From positions 1 through 64,000 of the forward strand of contig JALENK010000004.1 in assembly GCA_022767515.1 (NCBI GenBank): DNA of 64,000 bases, read 5' to 3'. This DNA is from Clostridium sp. Its GTDB lineage: Bacteria; Bacillota; Clostridia; Clostridiales; Clostridiaceae. Position 1 is the stretch's first letter, and each line of letters starts with the position of its first letter. The notes under the pieces were generated by a model. That model saw nothing but the letters and a program-made list of their open reading frames with translations. It did not search any database and was not told where the DNA came from. Positions 43,834-51,805 of this stretch are shown piece after piece. A program made the position numbers and the translations under genes.

Positions 43834-46269
43834 ATGGAGTTAAATTATGAACAAAAAAAGTTAATTACAAGTACCAATATGAAGCATTCTCTTATTAAAG
43901 GGGTAGCTGGTTCAGGGAAAACAACAGTAGCAGTAAATAGAATTGGCTTTTTACTTGATAATTATTGTATAGATGATACAGATGAAGTTTTAATGGTAAC
44001 ATATAATAAAAGTTTGATTCAATATATCAGCCATATTTTTAAGTCTATAGATGATAACAAACAAGTAAGTATGTTTGAAGATGATAAAAAGAGAAATGAA
44101 AAAGTACATATAGTAAATATAGATAAACTTATTCATATTTATTTTCTTAGAAGTAACAAAGAAAAAGGAATAGAAAAATCGAGTATACAGCCAAAGGCAA
44201 AAAGAGGATTGATAAATAAATGTATATTTTCATTAAAAAAGCTATATCCAGATGTTAAATTATTAGATACGTATTATTCTGATTTTTTAATGAAAGAAAT
44301 AGAATGGATAAAGGCATGTAATTATATGGAACTTGAAGTATATCAATCTGTTGATAGAATTGGTAGAACATCGAGTAACAATAGTGGAGAAGGACCTCAA
44401 AGACTTAGTAAAAATTCTAAGGTTAGACAATCTATTTTTGAATTGATGATGTTATATGATAAAGAAAAGGAAAAAGATAATTTAGTTGATTTTGAGGACA
44501 AGGCATTAATAGCACTAGATTATGTTAAGAGACATAGAATAAAAAAATATACACATATTATAATAGATGAAAGTCAAGACTTATCTAAAGTACAGTTAGA
44601 TTTTCTTGTTAATTTATATAATAAAGAGGTAGAGTACTCAAGCATTTTGTTTGTGGCCGATATTGCTCAAAGTATATACCATAAGTCATGGATAATTAAA
44701 GGTAGGAGTTTTGCAAGTATTGGCTTTGATATGGTAGGAAAGAGCAATTCCTTAGCTAAAAATTATAGAACAACTACACAAATAGCAGAGGCGGCCTTTG
44801 CACTAATTCAAAATGATAATGATATTGTTAGTGATGATAATTATGTTAAACCATCATTAATTGATAGACAGGGGAGTTATCCTGTATTGAGAGGATTTTC
44901 GGATATTTTACAGGAAGCTACATATATAAAGAATTTAATTAAGAATAGTTTAATTAAAAATTATGAACTTAGAGATATAGCAATAATTGCAAGAACAAAA
45001 ACGGTTTTAGAGCAGATTAATAATGAATTAAGTAAAGAAATAAAATGTAATTATTATTCTGATGGAATAAATTTTGATACACAAGATGTAAAGCTATTGA
45101 CAATGCATTCAATAAAAGGATTAGAATTTAAAGTGGTAATTATAGCAGGGGTATCAGAAGGAGTAATTCCGAATAAATATGCATTAAATGAAAATAGAGA
45201 TGTAAATTATACCGAAACTATGGAGAGAAAGCTATTATATGTAGGAATGACTAGAGCAACAGAACGTTTATATATGAGTTATCATAGAGAGCCTTCAAAG
45301 TTTTTAAAGCAGATTCCAAATAAGTTTTTAAGACTAAAGGAATATTCAAAAATAAAGCCATATAGTAGTATTGAGTTTGATAAGTTTTTATTTAAAGAAG
45401 AAGTTCCTGATTTATATAATAAAGAAGAAAAGGTAAGACAATGGCTTATTAAAGAGTTGATTGAAACATATAAGTATCCTTTGGAGCTTATTAAGGTAGA
45501 GTATCCAGTTCAAATATTTTCTAGAAAGGGATATGTAGATGTAGTGGTCTCTATATATAGGAATAATGTAAAAAAACCATATATTTTTGCTGAAGTTAAG
45601 AGTTTAGGTAGTGGAATAGAGGATGCATTTGAACAGTTAAAATCATATATGACAGTTAATGAAGAATGTATGTATGGAATTTGTACAGATGGAATATCAA
45701 TAAAGATTATTGATAGAGATAAAAAACTTATTGAAGACATTCCATCATTTGATTCTTCAATGCTTCCTTCAAGTATTAATGAATACTTATATAGGGATTT
45801 TAGAAATAATAAAATTCATAAATTCCAAGTAGATTCAGATAATAATAATCAAATTATAATAGATGAAACAGTATATAGTGAAAATCTATTGTGTAAAATT
45901 CCATTATATACTGAAATTGCAGCAGGAAAACCAATTGAAATTGTTGATGAAATAGTAGATTATAAGTATGTTTTAGATGAATGGATTTCTAATAAAATCC
46001 TAACTTTTGCTTTGAAAGTTAAGGGAGATTCTATGATAAATTCAGGTATAGATGATGGGGATTTTGTAATTATAAAGAAGCAATCTACTGCAGAAAATGG
46101 AGATATTGTAGCGGTGGATATTGATAATAATACTACATTAAAAACATTTAGAAAGATGGGGAGTCAGATTCTATTAGTGCCAGAAAATCCAGCGTATGAA
46201 CCTATAGTGTTAGGTGAGGAACAGGTTAGGATAATTGGAATTGCACAAGGAATAATTAAGAAAGGATAA
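43834..46269 (+). CDS. UvrD-like helicase / PD-(D/E)XK nuclease / S24 (LexA-type) protease fusion
   Basis: 811 residues in three parts. Residues 1-~500 are an SF1 helicase: Walker A GVAGSGKTT (23-31), DEAD-like DESQD (245-249), the Q-AQSIYH and KNYRTT motifs, TMHSIKGLEFKVVII, and the arginine finger in LLYVGMTRATERLY. Residues ~525-650 resemble the HsdR N-terminal nuclease: D569 and E587-V-K589 after 'KVEYPVQIFSRKGYVDVVV'. Residues ~690-811 are a LexA/UmuD-like S24 domain with cleavage site Ala697-Gly698, Ser733 in KGDSMIN and Lys770 in TTLKTF. The spacings (35 and 37) equal those of UmuD. There is no DNA-binding HTH. Self-cleavage would release the helicase-nuclease from its tail. GAGAGGG precedes the ATG. 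Confidence 0.85.
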   Translation: MELNYEQKKLITSTNMKHSLIKGVAGSGKTTVAVNRIGFLLDNYCIDDTDEVLMVTYNKSLIQYISHIFKSIDDNKQVSMFEDDKKRNEKVHIVNIDKLIHIYFLRSNKEKGIEKSSIQPKAKRGLINKCIFSLKKLYPDVKLLDTYYSDFLMKEIEWIKACNYMELEVYQSVDRIGRTSSNNSGEGPQRLSKNSKVRQSIFELMMLYDKEKEKDNLVDFEDKALIALDYVKRHRIKKYTHIIIDESQDLSKVQLDFLVNLYNKEVEYSSILFVADIAQSIYHKSWIIKGRSFASIGFDMVGKSNSLAKNYRTTTQIAEAAFALIQNDNDIVSDDNYVKPSLIDRQGSYPVLRGFSDILQEATYIKNLIKNSLIKNYELRDIAIIARTKTVLEQINNELSKEIKCNYYSDGINFDTQDVKLLTMHSIKGLEFKVVIIAGVSEGVIPNKYALNENRDVNYTETMERKLLYVGMTRATERLYMSYHREPSKFLKQIPNKFLRLKEYSKIKPYSSIEFDKFLFKEEVPDLYNKEEKVRQWLIKELIETYKYPLELIKVEYPVQIFSRKGYVDVVVSIYRNNVKKPYIFAEVKSLGSGIEDAFEQLKSYMTVNEECMYGICTDGISIKIIDRDKKLIEDIPSFDSSMLPSSINEYLYRDFRNNKIHKFQVDSDNNNQIIIDETVYSENLLCKIPLYTEIAAGKPIEIVDEIVDYKYVLDEWISNKILTFALKVKGDSMINSGIDDGDFVIIKKQSTAENGDIVAVDIDNNTTLKTFRKMGSQILLVPENPAYEPIVLGEEQVRIIGIAQGIIKKG

Positions 46270-46276
46270 TAGGTTA

Positions 46277-46636
46277 ATGTTTGAGAATAAATGTAAATAT
46301 AACTTTACTCCATTTGAAGAACTTACAAGAGAACAGGTGAGAGATTTAAGGGATAAATTTCTATATAAAATAAAGTATTATGCTGGAATTATGGGTGTAA
46401 ATTACAAAAAAGTAACTGTGAAGAATCAGAAAACTAGATGGGGAAGCTGTAGTAGTAAGGGAAACTTAAACTTTAATTATAAATTGTATTTTTTACCTGA
46501 TAGGCTCATGGATTATGTTATTGTTCATGAACTTGCTCATTTAAGGCATATGAATCACTCAGAAGCTTTTTGGAAGGAAGTAGAGAAATATTATCCAAAC
46601 TATAAGGAATGTAGAAAGGAATTAAAGCAGCTATAG
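46277..46636 (+). CDS. YgjP-like M48/SprT-type metallopeptidase
   Basis: A 119-residue zinc metallopeptidase of the YgjP (DUF45) family. The tell-tale sequences are KTRWGSCSSKGNLNFNYKL, the zinc site VIVHELAHLRHMNHSEAFW (HExxH plus a third His) and the C-terminal YPNYKECRKEL. It is shorter than the usual ~230-residue YgjP and lacks most of the N-terminal part, so it resembles the small stand-alone version. It starts 7 bases after the helicase fusion and must share its transcript. YgjP-like genes often sit beside type I restriction genes, which matches the HsdR-like nuclease in its neighbour. Confidence 0.87.
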   Translation: MFENKCKYNFTPFEELTREQVRDLRDKFLYKIKYYAGIMGVNYKKVTVKNQKTRWGSCSSKGNLNFNYKLYFLPDRLMDYVIVHELAHLRHMNHSEAFWKEVEKYYPNYKECRKELKQL

Positions 46637-46747
46637 AAGAAAGTAAATTAATAAAATTTTCACTTTAATATATAGTAAAAATTGATATAATTAGAATATA
46701 TGAGTATATTACGGTAATATAGTAAATTATATAATGAGGTGGTATTT

Positions 46748-47335
46748 ATGAGAAGTATAGTAATTAATAGGGAATTTGGTAGTGGTGGCAGAGAGATTGG
46801 TAAGAGGTTATCAAGAGAACTTAACATGCCTTTCTATGATAGTAATATTTTATTACATGCAGCTGAGAGGTATGGGATAAATCCAGATGTTATGAGGGAT
46901 TGTGATGAAAAGTTAATAGTTGGTATGCGTCATAATTTTGCTGCATTTGTGACTCAAAATGCTGAAGCAATGAAGCTTCCATATAAAATGTATGAGGCAA
47001 TTGCAGATATTATTAGAATGGAAGCGATGAAAGAACCAAGTATATTTATAGGAAGATGTGCAGATAAGGTATTAAGCGACAGAAATATTCCTTTTTTAAG
47101 TGTATATATTTATGCATCTAATATGGAAGATAGAAGAAAAAGAGTAGCAGAAACAGAAGATATAGATTTTGAAGAAATAGATGAATATATAAATAAAAAG
47201 GATAAAGCAAGAAAAGAATATCAAAAATACTTTGCAGGAACAATTTTAGGAGAGTGCAACCAATACGATATTTGTCTAAATAGTAGTAAACTTGGTTATG
47301 AAAATTGTGTTAAAGTAATAAAAAATTTGTTATGA
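46748..47335 (+). CDS. Cytidylate kinase-like family protein
   Basis: 195 residues of the Cytidylate_kin2 (AAA_26) P-loop family. The nucleotide loop is NREFGSGGREIGKRLSREL in place of a standard Walker A. The 'FYDSNILLHAAERYGI' helix, the SIFIGRCADKVLSD motif and the arginine-rich lid RRKRVAETEDIDFEE complete the fold. Members often occur as extra kinases of unknown substrate, so true CMP kinase activity is doubtful. ATG 46748 fits GAGGTGG; GTG 46739 lies within that site. It precedes the trp T-box. Confidence 0.85.
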   Translation: MRSIVINREFGSGGREIGKRLSRELNMPFYDSNILLHAAERYGINPDVMRDCDEKLIVGMRHNFAAFVTQNAEAMKLPYKMYEAIADIIRMEAMKEPSIFIGRCADKVLSDRNIPFLSVYIYASNMEDRRKRVAETEDIDFEEIDEYINKKDKARKEYQKYFAGTILGECNQYDICLNSSKLGYENCVKVIKNLL

Positions 47336-47348
47336 TGGAATAAAATTA

Positions 47349-47377
47349 TTGACAATTTGTGAATTATAGAATATATT
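47349..47377 (+). promoter_or_regulatory. trpBA promoter
   Basis: TTGACA (47349-47354) and TATATT (47372-47377), spacer 17, directly upstream of the T-box leader. Confidence 0.65.
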
Positions 47378-47384
47378 AGGTTTA

Positions 47385-47665
47385 TGAAAACCGATGATTG
47401 AGAAGAGTATTTAGATGTATTACTTTCCAGAGAGTTATAAGATAGGTGAGATTATAACATTTGATTATCTAATGAATGGGCTCATAAGGGTGGAAGGAAA
47501 AGTATTTTTACTTAGTAATATCCAACGGGTGTCCTCCGTTATAGGGAAAGAACGTGTTAGCGTTTAATTGAGTGCATGTATAATTTACATGAATATAGGT
47601 GGTACCGCAGAAGTGATTTTATTACTTTTGTCCTATTTTAATAATAGGACAAAAGTTTTTTTTTA
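47385..47665 (+). ncRNA. T-box riboswitch, tryptophan-specific
   Basis: The leader carries the T-box core AGGTGGTACCGCAG (47597-47610) and stem I elements (AGAGAG bulge, GGTGAGA distal loop). The likely specifier is TGG at 47477-47479 in the GAATGGG context, which reads Trp. A strong intrinsic terminator (47624-47637 with 47643-47656, then a T run) follows. Uncharged tRNA-Trp would form the antiterminator and let trpBA be transcribed. This explains the 367-base gap before trpB. Confidence 0.92.
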
Positions 47666-47702
47666 TCCTATTAGAAATTAACATTGAAGGGAGATACAAA
47701 AT

Positions 47703-48887
47703 ATGTTAAAAGGACGTTTTGGTATTCATGGTGGACAATACATTCCAGAAACATTAATGAATGCAATGATTGAGCTTGAAGAAGCATATAACAAATATAA
47801 GGAGGATCCTGAATTTAATAGGGAGTTAACAGAAATGCTTAATGAATATGCAGGAAGACCTAGCAGACTTTATTATGCAGAAAGGATGACAAAGGATCTT
47901 GGTGGAGCAAAGATTTATTTAAAAAGAGAAGATTTAAATCATACAGGAGCACATAAAATTAATAATGTTATAGGGCAGATGCTTTTAGCTAAGCGTATGG
48001 GAAAAACTAGGGTTATAGCTGAAACAGGTGCAGGCCAACATGGGGTTGCAACTGCTACAGTAGCTGCTATGATGGGTATGGAATGTGAAATTTTTATGGG
48101 AGAAGAAGATATAGAAAGACAAGCTTTAAATGTATATAGAATGAAACTTCTAGGAGCAAAGGTTCATTCGGTAAAAACAGGTACAAGAACCTTAAAGGAT
48201 GCTGTATCTGAAACCTTTAGAGAATGGACAGCAAGAATAAATGATACACATTATGTTTTAGGCTCAGTTATGGGACCACATCCGTTTCCTACAATAGTTA
48301 GAGATTTTCAAGCTATTATTAGTAAAGAAATTAAGGAACAAGTTATGGAAAAGGAAGGAAGACTACCAGATGCAGTTGTTGCATGTGTTGGTGGTGGTTC
48401 TAATGCGATAGGGGCATTTTATAATTTCATTGAAGATAAATCAGTGAGACTTATTGGATGTGAAGCAGCAGGAAGAGGAATAGATACTTTTGAAACAGCA
48501 GCAACAATAAATACAGGAAGACTTGGAATATTTCATGGAATGAAGTCTTATTTTTGCCAAGATAAGTATGGACAAATAGCACCAGTTTATTCTATATCAG
48601 CAGGGCTTGATTACCCAGGAATTGGACCAGAGCATGCTTATCTTCATGATATAAAAAGAGCTGAGTATGTAGCTGTAACTGATGATGAAGCAGTGGAGGC
48701 ATTTGAATATTTATCAAAAATTGAAGGTATAATTCCTGCAATTGAAAGTGCACATGCGGTAGCTTATGCAATTAAGCTTGCTAAGACAATGAATAAGGAC
48801 AAAATACTAGTAATAAATATTTCAGGAAGAGGAGATAAGGATTGTGCTGCAATAGCACGTTATAGAGGGGAGGATATTCATGAGTAA
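47703..48887 (+). CDS. trpB: Tryptophan synthase beta subunit
   Basis: A 394-residue TrpB1-type PLP enzyme that joins indole and serine to make tryptophan. The start is [22 protein letters not shown] lysine K85 is in [10 protein letters not shown], followed by [32 protein letters not shown] (phosphate loop) and [11 protein letters not shown]. It ends with the NISGRGDKD motif. GGGAG precedes the ATG. It overlaps trpA by 8 bases. No other trp gene is adjacent. Confidence 0.97.
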   Translation: MLKGRFGIHGGQYIPETLMNAMIELEEAYNKYKEDPEFNRELTEMLNEYAGRPSRLYYAERMTKDLGGAKIYLKREDLNHTGAHKINNVIGQMLLAKRMGKTRVIAETGAGQHGVATATVAAMMGMECEIFMGEEDIERQALNVYRMKLLGAKVHSVKTGTRTLKDAVSETFREWTARINDTHYVLGSVMGPHPFPTIVRDFQAIISKEIKEQVMEKEGRLPDAVVACVGGGSNAIGAFYNFIEDKSVRLIGCEAAGRGIDTFETAATINTGRLGIFHGMKSYFCQDKYGQIAPVYSISAGLDYPGIGPEHAYLHDIKRAEYVAVTDDEAVEAFEYLSKIEGIIPAIESAHAVAYAIKLAKTMNKDKILVINISGRGDKDCAAIARYRGEDIHE

Positions 48888-49653
48888 TATACATAAGGCA
48901 TTTGAAAGTGGAAAGGCATTTATTCCGTTTGTAACATGTGGAGATCCATCACTTGAGGTGACAGAACAAATTGTATATGCAATGGAAAGGGCAGGTGCTG
49001 ATTTAATTGAACTTGGAATACCATTTTCAGACCCTACAGCTGAGGGACCAGTCATTCAAGAAGCTAATATAAGAGCATTAAAAGGTAATGTTACTACTGA
49101 CAAAATATTTGATTTAGTAGTAAAGATTAGAAAGACAGTTAAGGTGCCAATGGTTTTTATGACATATGCAAATGTTGTTTATTCTTATGATAGTGAAAAA
49201 TTCATAAAGAAGTGTAAGGAAGTTGGGATTGATGGATTGATACTTCCAGATATACCTTTTGAGGAAAAGGATGAGTTTGATGGGATATGTAAAAAATATG
49301 ATATTGATTTGATTTCATTAATTGCACCTACATCGCATGAAAGGATTACAAGGATTGCAAAAGAGGCTTCTGGATTTGTATACTGTGTATCATCATTAGG
49401 TGTTACTGGAACGAGAACTAATATAACTACTGATATAGGTGCTATGGTTAAGCTTGTTAAAGATTCAAAGGATATTCCATGTGCTGTTGGTTTTGGAATA
49501 TCTACACCAGAGCAAGCAAAGGCAATGGCAGATAAATCTGATGGTGCAATAGTAGGTTCAGCTATAGTAAAATTATGTGCTAAATATGGAAAAGATTGTG
49601 TTCCTTATATAGAAGAATATGTAAGAAGCATGAAAGAAGCAATTAGGGCTTAA
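48880..49653 (+). CDS. trpA: Tryptophan synthase alpha subunit
   Basis: A 257-residue TIM-barrel enzyme that splits indole-3-glycerol phosphate to indole and glyceraldehyde 3-phosphate. [20 protein letters not shown] holds the active site: E44 matches E. coli Glu49, while the position of Asp60 is Glu55 here. Further motifs are [22 protein letters not shown] and APTSHERI, then [10 protein letters not shown] and [10 protein letters not shown]. The ATG overlaps the end of trpB. A terminator hairpin follows. Confidence 0.96.
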   Translation: MSNIHKAFESGKAFIPFVTCGDPSLEVTEQIVYAMERAGADLIELGIPFSDPTAEGPVIQEANIRALKGNVTTDKIFDLVVKIRKTVKVPMVFMTYANVVYSYDSEKFIKKCKEVGIDGLILPDIPFEEKDEFDGICKKYDIDLISLIAPTSHERITRIAKEASGFVYCVSSLGVTGTRTNITTDIGAMVKLVKDSKDIPCAVGFGISTPEQAKAMADKSDGAIVGSAIVKLCAKYGKDCVPYIEEYVRSMKEAIRA

Positions 49654-49693
49654 TTTGTAATAAAAGTGATAAGTAAACTAAGAATAGTACAAA

Positions 49694-49746
49694 TTGGAGG
49701 GCATCCTTTAAAATTAGAATTTTTAAAGGGGTGTTCTCTTTTTATT
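49694..49746 (+). terminator. trpBA terminator
   Basis: An imperfect inverted repeat centred near 49717, TCCTTTAAA against TTTAAAGGGG with wobble-rich outer pairs, followed by a T-rich run. Confidence 0.6.
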
Positions 49747-49797
49747 TGTGGTATACTGTTTATAGGATTTAATATAATGAAAATTAAGGTGTGAAAT

Positions 49798-50601
49798 ATG
49801 AAAATTAGTATATTGAATGAAAATACAGTTTATAAAAGAGGACTAATAGCAGAACATGGATTATCATTATTAATTGAAACTGATAATGAAAGAATATTAT
49901 TTGATATGGGACAGAGTTTTGCTTTTACTTACAATGCTGAGAAGATGGATATTTCACTAGAAGGCTTAGATGCAATTGTTATAAGTCATGGACATTATGA
50001 CCATACTGGTGGATTAGAGTATCTTGTAAAAATCAATCAAAAGCTTCCTAATATATATGTTCAGGAAGAAGCATTTTTTGAAAAGAAAAATGGCGAGAAA
50101 AATATTGGAATACCATGGAATATTGAGGAGTTTAGGGATAATATTGTTTATGTTTCAGAAAAAGAAGAGATATTTCCAAATATATATTTAATATCCAATA
50201 TTCCATACTATACAGATTTTGAAAGAGTTCCATCTAAGTTTAAGAAGATTAAATATGGAAAAATAGTTGAGGATGATATGATAGATGAACAGGTCCTTGT
50301 TATAGAAAAGGAAGAAGGACTATTTGTTTTTGCAGGTTGTAGTCATAGGGGGATAATAAATATATTAAAACATGTGAATAAAATTTTTAATGGAAAGCAT
50401 ATATGTTTTTTAATTGCAGGGATGCATCTTATCAGTTCTAATAATGAATATATTCAAAGAACCATAGACGAATTAAAAAAAATTGATATCGATAAAATTA
50501 TTCCGCTTCATTGTACAGGCCCTATAGCTATAAGTAGAATACAGGCAGAGTTTAAAGATAGGTGTGAAATGGTTGAAACTGGGCAAATTATTAGTTTATA
50601 A
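49798..50601 (+). CDS. MBL-fold metallo-hydrolase
   Basis: 267 residues with the zinc motif VISHGHYDHTGGLEYL. A second metal ligand group is in FAGCSHRGIINIL, and there is a late IPLHCTGP. The layout (cytoplasmic, long middle insert with 'NIPYYTDFERVPSKF', C-terminal CTG before the last helix) resembles the family related to ribofuranosylaminobenzene-type pterin synthase and other phosphodiesterase-like MBL enzymes. The reaction cannot be fixed. It stands between the trp operon and a TPR gene. Confidence 0.8.
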   Translation: MKISILNENTVYKRGLIAEHGLSLLIETDNERILFDMGQSFAFTYNAEKMDISLEGLDAIVISHGHYDHTGGLEYLVKINQKLPNIYVQEEAFFEKKNGEKNIGIPWNIEEFRDNIVYVSEKEEIFPNIYLISNIPYYTDFERVPSKFKKIKYGKIVEDDMIDEQVLVIEKEEGLFVFAGCSHRGIINILKHVNKIFNGKHICFLIAGMHLISSNNEYIQRTIDELKKIDIDKIIPLHCTGPIAISRIQAEFKDRCEMVETGQIISL

Positions 50602-50674
50602 GTATAGAAAACAATTGTAAAGCTTAATATCTAATGTTATTATTATATTAATATAAAAAAAAGGATGTATAGAT

Positions 50675-51679
50675 ATGGATGTAAATGAAATAATAAAAGA
50701 AATTAATGACTCATTAACAGGTGACTTGAAAACAGATATAAATTATTTACAACAAAAGGTGCAAGAATATAAGGATAATGTTGAAATTTCAAACTATATT
50801 AGTAGATGCATATACATGATTCTACCAGAGGATCAAAAAGAGGATTATGCTAATAATATGTTTACTAAAGAGGAAAAAATAGAAGTAGAACTTCAAAGAG
50901 CAGCTGTTATACTTTCAGCTAATGATAAGGAAAAAATTGATATAGCTTATAATCTTGTAACAAATGTTGTAGAACAAATCAAAGATGAATTTAAAGCAGG
51001 GGATACATTCAAATACTATAGTTTTGATGATTATATGCAATTTGCATTATATTGTAATATATTTCAACCAACAAAGGAAGTAAGAAGAGCTAATTACAAA
51101 TATGATGATATATATAAGATGCTTGGATATATACTAATTGAAAAAGGGGAATATGATGAGGCAATTGAAGTATTAAGAAAAGGTATGAGCTTTAATCCGG
51201 TTTCTGTTAGAATTATGTTTGAATTAGGAGAAGCTTATAAGCTTCAAAAAGACTGGGACAAGTTCTATAGTGTTTCAAAAAGAGCACTTGAATTTGCAAT
51301 GGATAAAGAGGATATTGCAAGAGCTTATAGAAATATTGGATTTTATTTTACTGAAAAGGAAATGTATAATGAAGCAATAGCTTTATTCTTGTTAAGTGGC
51401 GAATTTGTTAAAAGCGATGTTGCAGCAAATGAATTACAATATATTGCTTCAAAATCAGGATTAAATGTTTCAGAATTTGAAATGGATAAGGTAAATGAAA
51501 TATTAGAGGATAATGAAATACAATTAGGTGTTAATCCATTTATATTGCAACTAGCATATGATATTGGACAGCAAGCATTAAAGGATGGAAAAAAAGATAT
51601 AGCAAAATATTATTTTGAATTTATTTTTAAATTTAATCAAGAGGCACATATTAAAGAAATCTTAGAGCAATTAAATTAA
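50675..51679 (+). CDS. Tetratricopeptide-repeat protein
   Basis: 334 residues, mostly helical. At least two TPR-type pairs are clear: DIYKMLGYILIEKGEYDEAI then EVLRKGMSFNP (about 147-176), and IARAYRNIGFYFTEKEMYNE then AIALFLLSGEF (about 210-245). There is also a C-terminal 'QLAYDIGQQALKDGKKDIAK' pair. No signal peptide or enzymatic motif. It should act as a protein-binding scaffold. It lies about 125 bases before the hydrogenase gene but a link is not shown. AAAAGGATG is the likely ribosome site. Confidence 0.8.
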   Translation: MDVNEIIKEINDSLTGDLKTDINYLQQKVQEYKDNVEISNYISRCIYMILPEDQKEDYANNMFTKEEKIEVELQRAAVILSANDKEKIDIAYNLVTNVVEQIKDEFKAGDTFKYYSFDDYMQFALYCNIFQPTKEVRRANYKYDDIYKMLGYILIEKGEYDEAIEVLRKGMSFNPVSVRIMFELGEAYKLQKDWDKFYSVSKRALEFAMDKEDIARAYRNIGFYFTEKEMYNEAIALFLLSGEFVKSDVAANELQYIASKSGLNVSEFEMDKVNEILEDNEIQLGVNPFILQLAYDIGQQALKDGKKDIAKYYFEFIFKFNQEAHIKEILEQLN

Positions 51680-51805
51680 GAAAATATGGTCTAAATGAGA
51701 ATGTAAAAAGTTTGTTAATAAGATTGTTATTTTTATAACAATTATGCTATAATGAATGTAAGATTGGTTATTTACCATAAGAAAAAAATTTGAAGAGGTG
51801 TATAT

